In this document: one piece after another, positions 1 to 4,805 of the stretch | Layout: the number at the start of each line of letters is the position of its first letter | Numbering within the stretch: position 1 is the first letter of the stretch | Assembly: GCA_028709985.1 (NCBI GenBank) | Contig: JAQUTB010000163.1 | Coordinates: forward strand, 1 to 5,066 | Length of the DNA: 5,066 bases | Reading direction: 5' to 3' | Origin: Dethiosulfovibrio sp. | GTDB taxonomy: Bacteria > Synergistota > Synergistia > Synergistales > Dethiosulfovibrionaceae | Program-made: the position numbers and the translations under genes | Notes under the pieces: generated by a model | Databases searched by the model: none | What the model was told of the DNA's origin: nothing | The model's input: the letters and a program-made list of their open reading frames with translations, nothing else

Positions 1-45
1 CTCCGCCACGAAATGCCAGGAATCGGGCATAGCGGTTATAGGCAT
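1..45 (-). CDS. Possible start of the gene downstream of ackA (partial, uncertain)
   Basis: The minus strand after the ackA stop has an ATG at 45 and another in the same frame at 30. The frame stays open to the window edge and would read MPITAMPDSWHFVAE. A weak Shine-Dalgarno-like AGGT lies about 11 bases before the first ATG, and none precedes the second. I do not recognise the protein from 15 residues. In many Firmicutes-like genomes ackA is followed by a DUF177 (yceD) gene and rpmF, so a DUF177 protein is a reasonable guess from context only. The stretch could equally be non-coding spacer, since 15 open codons can occur by chance. Confidence 0.28.
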   Translation of the reverse strand, partial: MPITAMPDSWHFVAE

Positions 46-70
46 GGGTCTGGATGACCTGTCCTATTGC

Positions 71-1264
71 CTAAAGGGAGACCAATTTTTTGGTGTCCCT
101 GGCTATGACCAACTCCTCGTTGGTAGGTACCACCACGACTTTGACCTTGGAGTCGTCGGAGCTGATGATTCTCTCCTCGCCTCTGAAATCGTTCTTCTTG
201 GCGTCGACGGAGACTCCCAGGAAGCCCAGGCTGGCGGTCGCGCTTTCCCTTATCCTGGAACAGTTCTCCCCGATACCGGCGGTGAAAACTATGGCGTCTA
301 CGCCTCCCATAGCCGCAGCGTAGGCCCCTATGTACTTGGTTATACCGTAGGAGAGCATCTCAAAGGCCAGCGCCGCCTTCTCGTCTCCTCTGTCCATTCC
401 GTCCTCGATATCCCTGAGATCGCTGCTGATGCCTGACACACCGTGGACTCCGCTCTCTTTGTTGAGCATGGCATCGGCCTTCTCAATCGAGCCCTCTTTC
501 TCTGCCATAAACCTGACTATGGAGGGATCTATGTCGCCGCAGCGGGTTCCCATGAGCACTCCAGCAAGGGGGGTGAACCCCATGGAGGTATCGACGCATT
601 TTCCGTTTTTGACCGCGGATATAGAGCTGCCGTTGCCGAGGTGACAGGTGATGATCTTGAGATCCTCGATGGGGCTCCCTATAATCTCGGCGCAGCGGTT
701 GGCGACGAAGAAATGGCTCGTGCCGTGGAATCCATAACGACGGACTCTATAGTCGTCGTAGTAACGGTGTGGGATACCGTACATATAGGCGTGCTTCGGC
801 ATGGTCTGATGGAAGGCAGTGTCGAAAACCCCTACCTGAGGGACGTTTGGAAGGGCCGCTGTGATGGCCTCTATTCCGGTGATATTGGCCGGATTGTGAA
901 GGGGAGCGAGAGGCACGCACTCCTTGAGCGCATCCATCACAGCTGTGTCAAGACGCACAGAGCAAGCGAACTTCTCTCCGGCGTGGACAACCCTATGGCC
1001 CACGGCGCTGAGCTCATCCAGGCTGGAGAGGACTCCGTGTCCCTTGTCCAACAGTGCGTCCAGGACCAGTTTGACCGCTACCTCGTGGTCCGGGATTGAC
1101 GTCTCTATGGAGACAGAATCGGCTCCGGTCTTGGTGTGTTTGAGCCTCGATCCGTCTATACCGATACGCTCCACCAATCCCTTTGCGAGGACTTTTTCCC
1201 CGTCCATGTCAAAAAGCTGATACTTGAGAGAAGAACTGCCGCAGTTGATAACGAGAACTTTCAT
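71..1264 (-). CDS. ackA: Acetate kinase
   Basis: Acetate kinase catalyses acetyl phosphate + ADP to acetate + ATP, the energy-yielding last step of acetate fermentation. It is a cytoplasmic homodimer of the ASKHA fold. The 397 residues match the usual family length. The N-terminal phosphate loop is VINCGSSSLKYQ (5-16). Further conserved blocks are GHRVVHAGE (89-97), VFDTAFHQTMP (146-156), YGFHGTSH (177-184), HLGNGSS (208-214), GTRCGDIDP (239-247), FTAGIGEN (327-334) and PTNEE (380-384). Residues known to be functional in the Methanosarcina enzyme fall at the same numbers: N7, R91, D148, H180, N211, R241 and E384. The ATG start has an AAGGAGG site 12 bases upstream (1277-1283), a slightly long spacing. 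No pta lies in the window. The gene is divergent from tmcAL. Nothing is missing or broken. Confidence 0.98.
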   Translation of the reverse strand: MKVLVINCGSSSLKYQLFDMDGEKVLAKGLVERIGIDGSRLKHTKTGADSVSIETSIPDHEVAVKLVLDALLDKGHGVLSSLDELSAVGHRVVHAGEKFACSVRLDTAVMDALKECVPLAPLHNPANITGIEAITAALPNVPQVGVFDTAFHQTMPKHAYMYGIPHRYYDDYRVRRYGFHGTSHFFVANRCAEIIGSPIEDLKIITCHLGNGSSISAVKNGKCVDTSMGFTPLAGVLMGTRCGDIDPSIVRFMAEKEGSIEKADAMLNKESGVHGVSGISSDLRDIEDGMDRGDEKAALAFEMLSYGITKYIGAYAAAMGGVDAIVFTAGIGENCSRIRESATASLGFLGVSVDAKKNDFRGEERIISSDDSKVKVVVVPTNEELVIARDTKKLVSL

Positions 1265-1281
1265 ATCGCCTGTAAGCCTCC

Positions 1282-1311
1282 TTGACCTATTCGCCTTTTA
1301 TGGCGTATGTT
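1282..1311 (+). promoter_or_regulatory. Candidate tmcAL promoter
   Basis: TTGACC (1282-1287) and TATGTT (1306-1311) are separated by 18 bases, a plausible sigma-70 type promoter with a good -35 and a fair -10. Transcription would begin near 1318, giving a leader of about 30 bases. The -35 abuts the ackA Shine-Dalgarno site (1277-1283) and shares two bases with it. This is inferred from consensus likeness only. Confidence 0.35.
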
Positions 1312-1326
1312 TTCCCCACGAATCAA
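1297..1326 (-). promoter_or_regulatory. Candidate ackA promoter
   Basis: On the minus strand TTGATT (1321-1326) is followed after 18 bases by CATAAA (1297-1302). Transcription would start near 1290, leaving a leader of about 25 bases that contains the AAGGAGG site. Both hexamers are imperfect. The element overlaps the candidate tmcAL promoter almost completely. Confidence 0.33.
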
Positions 1327-1334
1327 TTCCTTCT

Positions 1335-1340
1335 AGGGGG
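1335..1340 (+). promoter_or_regulatory. Ribosome binding site that fixes the tmcAL start
   Basis: AGGGGG lies 7 bases before the ATG at 1348. The earlier in-frame candidates, TTG at 1282 and ATG at 1300, have no comparable site and would add residues before the point where family similarity begins. A TTG at 1345 is also in frame but is less likely than the adjacent ATG. Confidence 0.75.
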
Positions 1341-1347
1341 TTTTTTG

Positions 1348-2550
1348 ATGTCTCAAAAAGCGATAGGGATAATCGCCGAGTACAACCCGTTGCACAATGG
1401 CCACAGATACCACATCGAAAAAGCCTCCGAGTCGGGAGACCCCTTGGTGGTCGTCCTGTCCTCCAACTTTCTCCAAAGGGGAGAACCAGCCTTTATCGAC
1501 AAGGAAAGCCGCGCAAGGATGGCCCTGCTGGCCGGAGCGGACCTGGTCCTGGAGCTACCGGTGGCCTTCTCCTGCCACAACGCAGGTGTCTTCGCCAACG
1601 GCGCGGTGGACATTCTGGAGGCCACAGGTGTGGTCGACAGAATCTCTTTCGGCATGGAGAACGTGCCAGCCGATTTGGACGCCATCCTTGCCATTCTAGT
1701 GGACGAACCCGATCCTTTCAAGGCCAACTTAAGATATTTTCTGGATTCCGGCCTATCATACGTACAGGCCAGGGCCGAGGCGTTAGAGAAAATCCACCCT
1801 GGATCAAGGGAACTACTGTCCCAACCCAACAACAGCCTGGCCATATCCTACATGACAAGGATAGCCCAAAAGGGCTACGGGATAAGAGCCATCCCTATAA
1901 CCAGGATAGGAGGTGGATACCATCAAAGAGAGCTGCACCGATCCCACCCGAGCGCCACATCCATAAGGTTGGCCATCAGGGAGAAAAATCCCTCCGCCAT
2001 GGACGGAATGCCGGAAAACTGCGCATCCATCCTTAGGGACCAGATCAAGGCTGGGAGGTGCTGCCTGAAGATGGAAAGGCTTTGGGAGTATCTGAGGCTC
2101 TTGCTCCTAAGGACGACCCCTCAGGAGCTCCGGCAATACGCTGAGTTCGGGGAGGGAATAGAGAACAGGTTTCTTAGGCAATCCCTCAGGGCTTCATCCT
2201 GGGATGAACTGATATCGACCTGCGTCACAAAGAGATATCCCAGAGGGAGGCTTCAGAGAAACATGATCCATTTTCTGATCAACCTAGGGCCCGACCTGAA
2301 CAGGGAGTTTCAGAGAAAGGGCCCCGCCTATATCAGGCCCATAGCGGCGACCACAAGGGGAAGGGACCTATTGAGAACGATGAAGGATAAAGCAAGCCTC
2401 CCTCTTGTCACCAGGCTCTCCCACCTCAAAGGATACTCTTATGGGTCCTCAATGATGGAGCTGGAGCTGAGGGCCTGCGACCTATGGGAGCTGCTCACTC
2501 CAAACGGACGACCTGGCACAGAATCCAAAAGACACCCATACATGGCCTAG
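1348..2550 (+). CDS. tmcAL: tRNA(Met) cytidine acetate ligase (YlbM/DUF795 family)
   Basis: TmcAL uses ATP and acetate, through acetyl-adenylate, to make N4-acetylcytidine at the wobble position C34 of elongator tRNA-Met, which protects AUG decoding fidelity. The chosen start gives 400 residues, close to the roughly 415 of Bacillus YlbM. The N-terminal nucleotidyltransferase-like domain has IIAEYNPLHNGH (8-19) with the HxGH nucleotide-binding signature, then SSNFLQRGEPAF (38-49), GADLVLELP (63-71), GAVDIL (85-90) and FGME (101-104). Later conserved blocks are QPNNSLAISY (159-168), SATSIR (202-207) and TKRYPRGRLQR (294-304) in the presumed tRNA-binding half. Upstream in-frame extension to TTG 1282 is possible but unsupported. 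The stop codon overlaps that of the convergent coaD. Divergence from ackA links an acetate producer with an acetate consumer, though that link is inferred. Confidence 0.95.
   Translation: MSQKAIGIIAEYNPLHNGHRYHIEKASESGDPLVVVLSSNFLQRGEPAFIDKESRARMALLAGADLVLELPVAFSCHNAGVFANGAVDILEATGVVDRISFGMENVPADLDAILAILVDEPDPFKANLRYFLDSGLSYVQARAEALEKIHPGSRELLSQPNNSLAISYMTRIAQKGYGIRAIPITRIGGGYHQRELHRSHPSATSIRLAIREKNPSAMDGMPENCASILRDQIKAGRCCLKMERLWEYLRLLLLRTTPQELRQYAEFGEGIENRFLRQSLRASSWDELISTCVTKRYPRGRLQRNMIHFLINLGPDLNREFQRKGPAYIRPIAATTRGRDLLRTMKDKASLPLVTRLSHLKGYSYGSSMMELELRACDLWELLTPNGRPGTESKRHPYMA
2547..2550. other. Shared CTAG stop-codon palindrome of tmcAL and coaD
   Basis: The four bases CTAG contain TAG on both strands. 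The plus-strand TAG at 2548-2550 ends tmcAL and the minus-strand TAG at 2547-2549 ends coaD. The two genes are tail to tail with no spacer, so there is no room for an intergenic terminator. I saw no hairpin followed by a T run just inside either gene. Confidence 0.95.
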
Positions 2551-3053
2551 CCTTTACCGGGCTCAAGCCTTGGGAACCTCTCCCTCAGTCGCCTGAACAC
2601 CCCCGGTGGGACCATATCCTGAACCGGACCGCCGAAGTTGAATATATCCTTTACCGCGTGGCTGGAGAGATACGAGTATCTGGCATCGGTGACTATAAAT
2701 AGGGTTTCTATCTCGGGAGCCAACTGTCTATTCATCTGAGCCAACTGAAACTCATACTCAAAATCGGAGAGAGCCCTAAGCCCCCTCACTATGATCCGGC
2801 TTTTCTGTCGTCTAAGGAAATCGACCAAAAGCCCCGCGAAAGAGTCCACCTTCACGTTGGGAAGATGACAGAGGGCCTCTCTTGCCATCGTCTTTCTCTC
2901 CTCCACGCTGAAGGTGGATTGTTTTTGCGGGTTTGTCAAAATCGACACGGTCAGCTCGTCAAACAACCCCGCTGCCCTCTCCGCTATGTAGATATGGCCG
3001 TTGGTTATAGGATCGAAAGACCCAGGATAGACCGCTCCTATGGGCTTTTTCAA
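2547..3053 (-). CDS. coaD: Phosphopantetheine adenylyltransferase
   Basis: CoaD transfers AMP from ATP to 4'-phosphopantetheine to make dephospho-CoA, the fourth step of CoA synthesis. The family enzyme is a cytoplasmic hexamer inhibited by CoA. The product has 168 residues, near the family norm of about 160. YPGSFDPITNGH (9-20) carries the TxGH nucleotidyltransferase motif. NPQKQSTFS (41-49) contains K44, matching the catalytic lysine K42 of the E. coli enzyme. VRGLRALSDFEYE (89-101) contains R90 and R93, matching R88 and R91. YLSSHAVKDI (128-137) is the C-terminal ATP-site block. The start is a TTG whose bases overlap the rsmD TGA stop as TTGA, with AGGAGG 7 bases upstream inside rsmD. It is the last gene of the trmB-rsmD-coaD operon, and the order rsmD-coaD is widely conserved. 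Confidence 0.97.
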   Translation of the reverse strand: MKKPIGAVYPGSFDPITNGHIYIAERAAGLFDELTVSILTNPQKQSTFSVEERKTMAREALCHLPNVKVDSFAGLLVDFLRRQKSRIIVRGLRALSDFEYEFQLAQMNRQLAPEIETLFIVTDARYSYLSSHAVKDIFNFGGPVQDMVPPGVFRRLRERFPRLEPGKG

Positions 3054-3562
3054 CGGACTTCCTCCTCTTCCTCCTCATTAGATCGGCGCAAAAAGGAAAG
3101 GACCGATCTCCCATACTTCCTCTCGTCTACGAGGACCCAGGGATCAACTATCGCTAGAGCGTCCTCCACCGAACGCTCTATGACTATAAGGCCCCCCTCA
3201 GCCAGGACAGAACCTCTAGAGGCGAGAAGTTCCGGCAATGACCGTCCCCACCCCTCTCCGTAAGGAGGATCGGCAAAGATAAAATCGAAAGACATATTGC
3301 GCCTGTCTATCCAGGATAGACCCTTTCTCACGTCCATCGAGAGATGGGTGTGAGCATCGTAGCTGTTTTTTTTCCATATCTCCTGAGAACGAGATCGAAG
3401 AAGCTCCACAGAGACGACGGGGTCGGCCCCTCTCCGACAGGCTTCGAAGGCGATCCTGCCAGTTCCTGAGAACAGGTCCAAAAAAGATCTACCTCTCAGG
3501 TCACCGATGATGTTAAAAAGAGCCTGGAGGACCATCCCTGTGGTGGGACGTACCTCTTTCAT
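3050..3562 (-). CDS. rsmD: 16S rRNA (guanine966-N2)-methyltransferase, short N-terminus
   Basis: RsmD uses SAM to methylate N2 of G966 in 16S rRNA during small-subunit assembly. The 170-residue product has a Rossmann methyltransferase fold: SAM-binding motif I FLDLFSGTGRIAFEA (27-41), the acidic end of strand 2 at SVE (51-53), the catalytic DPPY motif (98-101) in FIFADPPYGEGW, and KYGRSVLSFLRR (149-160) at the end. The family block RPTTxxVxxALFNI starts at residue 5. Typical members (about 185-200 residues) carry 15-25 more residues before it, a basic stretch like RIIxGxxRGRxL, which is absent here. The ATG overlaps the trmB stop as ATGA, and no clear Shine-Dalgarno site precedes it, so translation is probably coupled to trmB. 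The C-terminus is six glutamates followed by Val-Arg, and the glutamate codons double as the coaD ribosome binding site. Confidence 0.93.
   Translation of the reverse strand: MKEVRPTTGMVLQALFNIIGDLRGRSFLDLFSGTGRIAFEACRRGADPVVSVELLRSRSQEIWKKNSYDAHTHLSMDVRKGLSWIDRRNMSFDFIFADPPYGEGWGRSLPELLASRGSVLAEGGLIVIERSVEDALAIVDPWVLVDERKYGRSVLSFLRRSNEEEEEEVR
3061..3066 (-). promoter_or_regulatory. coaD ribosome binding site inside the rsmD poly-Glu tail
   Basis: On the minus strand AGGAGG ends 7 bases before the TTG start of coaD. It is made from the GAG/GAA codons of the six-glutamate tail of RsmD. A second GAGGAGG lies 9 bases farther upstream. This strong site supports TTG at 3053 as the true start. Confidence 0.8.
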
Positions 3563-4485
3563 GACAGTGAGAGTCGTGCGGCAGCGGCCTCTACCGCTCC
3601 TCTTACCGCTGGGGTGAGATATGGGGAGGAGGCCTCGTCTATCCTCACTAAGATGCCGTTCTCCCTCTTGACCACCCGGAGGTAAAATTTCTGCTCATAA
3701 CCGTCATCGGCGGTTATAGTTTGAACCAACCAAGCGTCGTCCCCGTTGAAAAACACCCTTCCAAGGGTCCAATGGACCCCATCCCTACCACCGGAAACGT
3801 TCAAAGACCTATCCTCCAATGGAGAGAGAGTGACCTTCGACAGATCCACAGCCACATGCATATCCGCAAAACCCCTTTCTACAGTTCTGGAGACGGTACA
3901 GGCTCCTTTTTTCTCGAAAACCAGTATAAAAATATCCTTGCCCTGCTCGAGCCACTTTCTCTCGTACTTCGTGGTGATCTTCCTTCTCCTGTTAACGTCG
4001 AAAGATACAAGCTCCAGACACGGATGATCCCCCAGCACCCTGCCGACCTCTTTAGCGTACCACTCCTCGTCGGTCGCGAGCTCAAAAAATCCACCCATCT
4101 TCAGGATAGAGGCGAGAGTATCCGAAAATCCCCTGTGGGTCACCCTCCGTCTGGAATGCCTCTCCTTGGGCCACGGACAGGGAAAGCTCATGTAAACCTT
4201 GTCCAACGACTCATCGTCAAAACACTCCCTAAGGAGAAAACGGGCGTCTCCCCTCAATATCCTGACGTTAGGGATATCCTCCCTCAAGACCCTTCTTATG
4301 GCTTTATCCACACAGGTCATGGATATCTCCAGGCCGAAAACCGCCGAATCCGGCTCCTCCTTGGCGAGATGGACCAGGAATTCCCCGTTGCCGAAACCTA
4401 TCTCGGCTATAGACCTGGATCCCTGAGGCCGGAGAACCGGCGTCCCGGAAAAAGAGGGCTCCAACAACACGTCCAACCTTCTCAT
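3559..4485 (-). CDS. trmB: tRNA (guanine46-N7)-methyltransferase with long C-terminal extension
   Basis: TrmB uses SAM to make m7G at position 46 in the tRNA variable loop. SAM motif I is IAEIGFGNGEFL (26-37), followed by GLEI (51-54). The family signature FPDPWPKxRHxKRR appears as FPCPWPKERHSRRR (101-114), with cysteine replacing the first aspartate. ATDEEWY (137-143) contains the TD pair whose Asp is proposed to be catalytic (D180 in E. coli), and TKYERKW (172-178) closes the domain. The protein has 308 residues against roughly 210-240 for ordinary members. About 110 residues after 195 form an extension rich in predicted strands and ending in an Ala-rich helix. C-terminal extensions are known in thermophilic TrmB such as that of Aquifex. 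The ATG has GGAGAG 7 bases upstream (4493-4498). It is the first gene of the operon and overlaps rsmD by ATGA. Confidence 0.94.
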   Translation of the reverse strand: MRRLDVLLEPSFSGTPVLRPQGSRSIAEIGFGNGEFLVHLAKEEPDSAVFGLEISMTCVDKAIRRVLREDIPNVRILRGDARFLLRECFDDESLDKVYMSFPCPWPKERHSRRRVTHRGFSDTLASILKMGGFFELATDEEWYAKEVGRVLGDHPCLELVSFDVNRRRKITTKYERKWLEQGKDIFILVFEKKGACTVSRTVERGFADMHVAVDLSKVTLSPLEDRSLNVSGGRDGVHWTLGRVFFNGDDAWLVQTITADDGYEQKFYLRVVKRENGILVRIDEASSPYLTPAVRGAVEAAAARLSLS

Positions 4486-4513
4486 GAAAACACTCTCCAG
4501 ATTATCATTTATT

Positions 4514-4519
4514 ATTATA
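4514..4519 (-). promoter_or_regulatory. Candidate trmB -10 element, proximal
   Basis: On the minus strand this is a perfect TATAAT, 28 bases before the trmB ATG. Transcription would start near 4507 and leave a leader of about 21 bases containing GGAGAG. No good -35 is found 16-18 bases upstream, so activity would need an activator, or the match may be chance in AT-rich DNA. Confidence 0.33.
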
Positions 4520-4532
4520 GACTAGATGCCCC

Positions 4533-4557
4533 GTGACTTTATCCGTGGTTAGTTCAC
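4533..4557. repeat. Imperfect inverted repeat GTGACT / AGTTCAC
   Basis: GTGACT (4533-4538) and AGTTCAC (4551-4557) can pair with one bulged base around a 12-base loop. The element covers the -35 zone of the proximal trmB promoter candidate. It could be an operator or could be chance. Confidence 0.3.
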
Positions 4558-4562
4558 TCGCA

Positions 4563-4586
4563 CAGAGCTCTCCCTCTACCGCTCTG
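4563..4586. repeat. Inverted repeat CAGAGC-N12-GCTCTG
   Basis: The two 6-base arms (4563-4568 and 4581-4586) are perfect complements with a 12-base loop. In a minus-strand transcript started near 4600 this would be a hairpin in the trmB leader with a purine-rich loop. No T run follows, so it is not a standard terminator. An 8-base palindrome, AGAGCTCT, overlaps the first arm (4564-4571). Confidence 0.4.
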
Positions 4587-4606
4587 GGAAAACGAAATCG
4601 AGAGCC

Positions 4607-4612
4607 ATTATA
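4607..4612 (-). promoter_or_regulatory. Candidate trmB -10 element, distal
   Basis: A second perfect TATAAT lies on the minus strand, giving a start near 4600 and a leader of about 115 bases. The -35 zone is poor. The CTTATC-G-GATAAG palindrome fills the spacer directly upstream, where a regulator could act on this promoter. Confidence 0.33.
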
Positions 4613-4613
4613 C

Positions 4614-4626
4614 CTTATCGGATAAG
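4614..4626. repeat. Palindrome CTTATC-G-GATAAG, candidate operator
   Basis: The 6-base arms are perfect and separated by one base, the size and symmetry of a dimeric repressor site. If one C were dropped at the left edge, the symmetry would extend to TAC...GTA. It lies upstream of the nifJ P1 -35 and in the spacer of the distal trmB promoter candidate, so it could serve either direction. I cannot name the regulator. Confidence 0.42.
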
Positions 4627-4641
4627 TAGAGGCGATTTGCT

Positions 4642-4669
4642 TTGACTATTGAATTCTCCTTGGTATAAT
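4642..4669 (+). promoter_or_regulatory. nifJ promoter P1 with extended -10
   Basis: TTGACT (4642-4647) and a perfect TATAAT (4664-4669) are 16 bases apart, and a TGG just before the -10 gives the extended TGn form. This is the strongest promoter-like element in the window. Transcription would start near 4675-4676, giving a leader of about 145 bases for the PFOR gene. Confidence 0.72.
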
Positions 4670-4682
4670 CTACGAAGTGGGC

Positions 4683-4695
4683 TTGTATGGAGTAT
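4683..4695 (+). repeat. Direct repeat copy 1, TTGTATGGAGTAT
   Basis: This copy matches copy 2 (4764-4776) at 12 of 13 bases, 81 bases apart. It lies just downstream of the P1 start. Here the right palindrome arm is degenerate (ATGTTT instead of ATACAA). Confidence 0.55.
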
Positions 4696-4717
4696 GTTTG
4701 AACGACGTCGCTCTTCA

Positions 4718-4751
4718 TCGATAGTCCGCTTTGCAAGGCAAGGTCGATAGT
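4718..4751 (+). repeat. Short direct repeat TCGATAGT
   Basis: TCGATAGT occurs at 4718-4725 and 4744-4751 in the nifJ leader, 26 bases apart. Between them CTTTGC-AAG-GCAAGG (4729-4743) can form a small hairpin with one G-U pair, overlapping the P2 -35. The meaning is unknown, and repeats this short can be chance. Confidence 0.3.
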
Positions 4752-4759
4752 GTTATGAT
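4731..4759 (+). promoter_or_regulatory. Candidate nifJ promoter P2 with extended -10
   Basis: TTGCAA (4731-4736) and TATGAT (4754-4759) are separated by 17 bases, with TGT just before the -10 providing the TGn extension. The start would fall near 4766, inside the TTGTAT-N5-ATACAA palindrome, leaving a leader of about 55 bases. It is weaker than P1 by consensus. Confidence 0.42.
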
Positions 4760-4763
4760 AGCT

Positions 4764-4780
4764 TTGTATGGGGTATACAA
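4764..4780. repeat. Palindrome TTGTAT-GGGGT-ATACAA, candidate operator
   Basis: Perfect 6-base arms flank a 5-base centre. The first 13 bases repeat copy 1 at 4683-4695. The position at the predicted P2 start is typical of a repressor operator. The TTGT...ACAA ends recall the redox repressor Rex, which often controls fermentation genes, but Rex sites are normally 18 bases with TTGTTAA or TTGTGAA arms and this one is 17. The Rex assignment is therefore only a hypothesis. In RNA it would form a 5'-end hairpin on the P2 transcript. Confidence 0.48.
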
Positions 4781-4805
4781 GTTATGTTCGATCTGCATAA
4801 ATTAA

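Larger units (their letters stand above)
1265..1347. promoter_or_regulatory. Divergent ackA / tmcAL control region
   Basis: These 83 bases must hold the promoters of both ackA (leftward) and tmcAL (rightward), unless ackA is read only from farther away. The candidate hexamers for the two directions interleave, as listed separately. A small inverted repeat, CGCC-TTTTAT-GGCG, sits at 1292-1305 across the putative ackA -10. No terminator is visible. Confidence 0.5.

Noticed and set aside
443..1099. 218-residue plus-strand open frame opposite ackA
   Set aside because: It lies antisense to a fully conserved acetate kinase, and its residues show no recognisable motif or ribosome binding site.
1282..1347. 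22-residue N-terminal extension of TmcAL from TTG 1282
   Set aside because: It lacks a ribosome binding site, coincides with the likely promoter, and family similarity begins right after ATG 1348.
1353..1844. 163-residue minus-strand frame inside tmcAL
   Set aside because: It is wholly antisense to the conserved N-terminal domain of TmcAL and has no identifiable features.
1224..2036. 270-residue plus-strand frame overlapping tmcAL
   Set aside because: It is a different frame of a region that clearly encodes TmcAL, and its composition is rich in Arg, Gly, Pro and His as expected of a shifted reading.
2556..2607. ACCGGG ... CCCGGT inverted repeat just past tmcAL as a terminator
   Set aside because: The arms are 40 bases apart, the element lies in coaD coding sequence, and no T run follows.
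3721..4536. 271-residue plus-strand open frame opposite trmB
   Set aside because: It starts inside trmB and mirrors it. The minus-strand frame has clear TrmB motifs and a good ribosome binding site, so this is a shadow.
4703..4710. CGACGTCG 8-base palindrome in the nifJ leader
   Set aside because: An isolated 8-base palindrome is common by chance and does not line up with a promoter element.
4694..4750. 18-codon Arg-rich leader frame (MFERRRSSS...) upstream of nifJ, and a 4-codon frame at 4687
   Set aside because: Neither has a properly spaced ribosome binding site, and short frames of this size are expected by chance. Conservation in relatives would be needed to reconsider a leader peptide.
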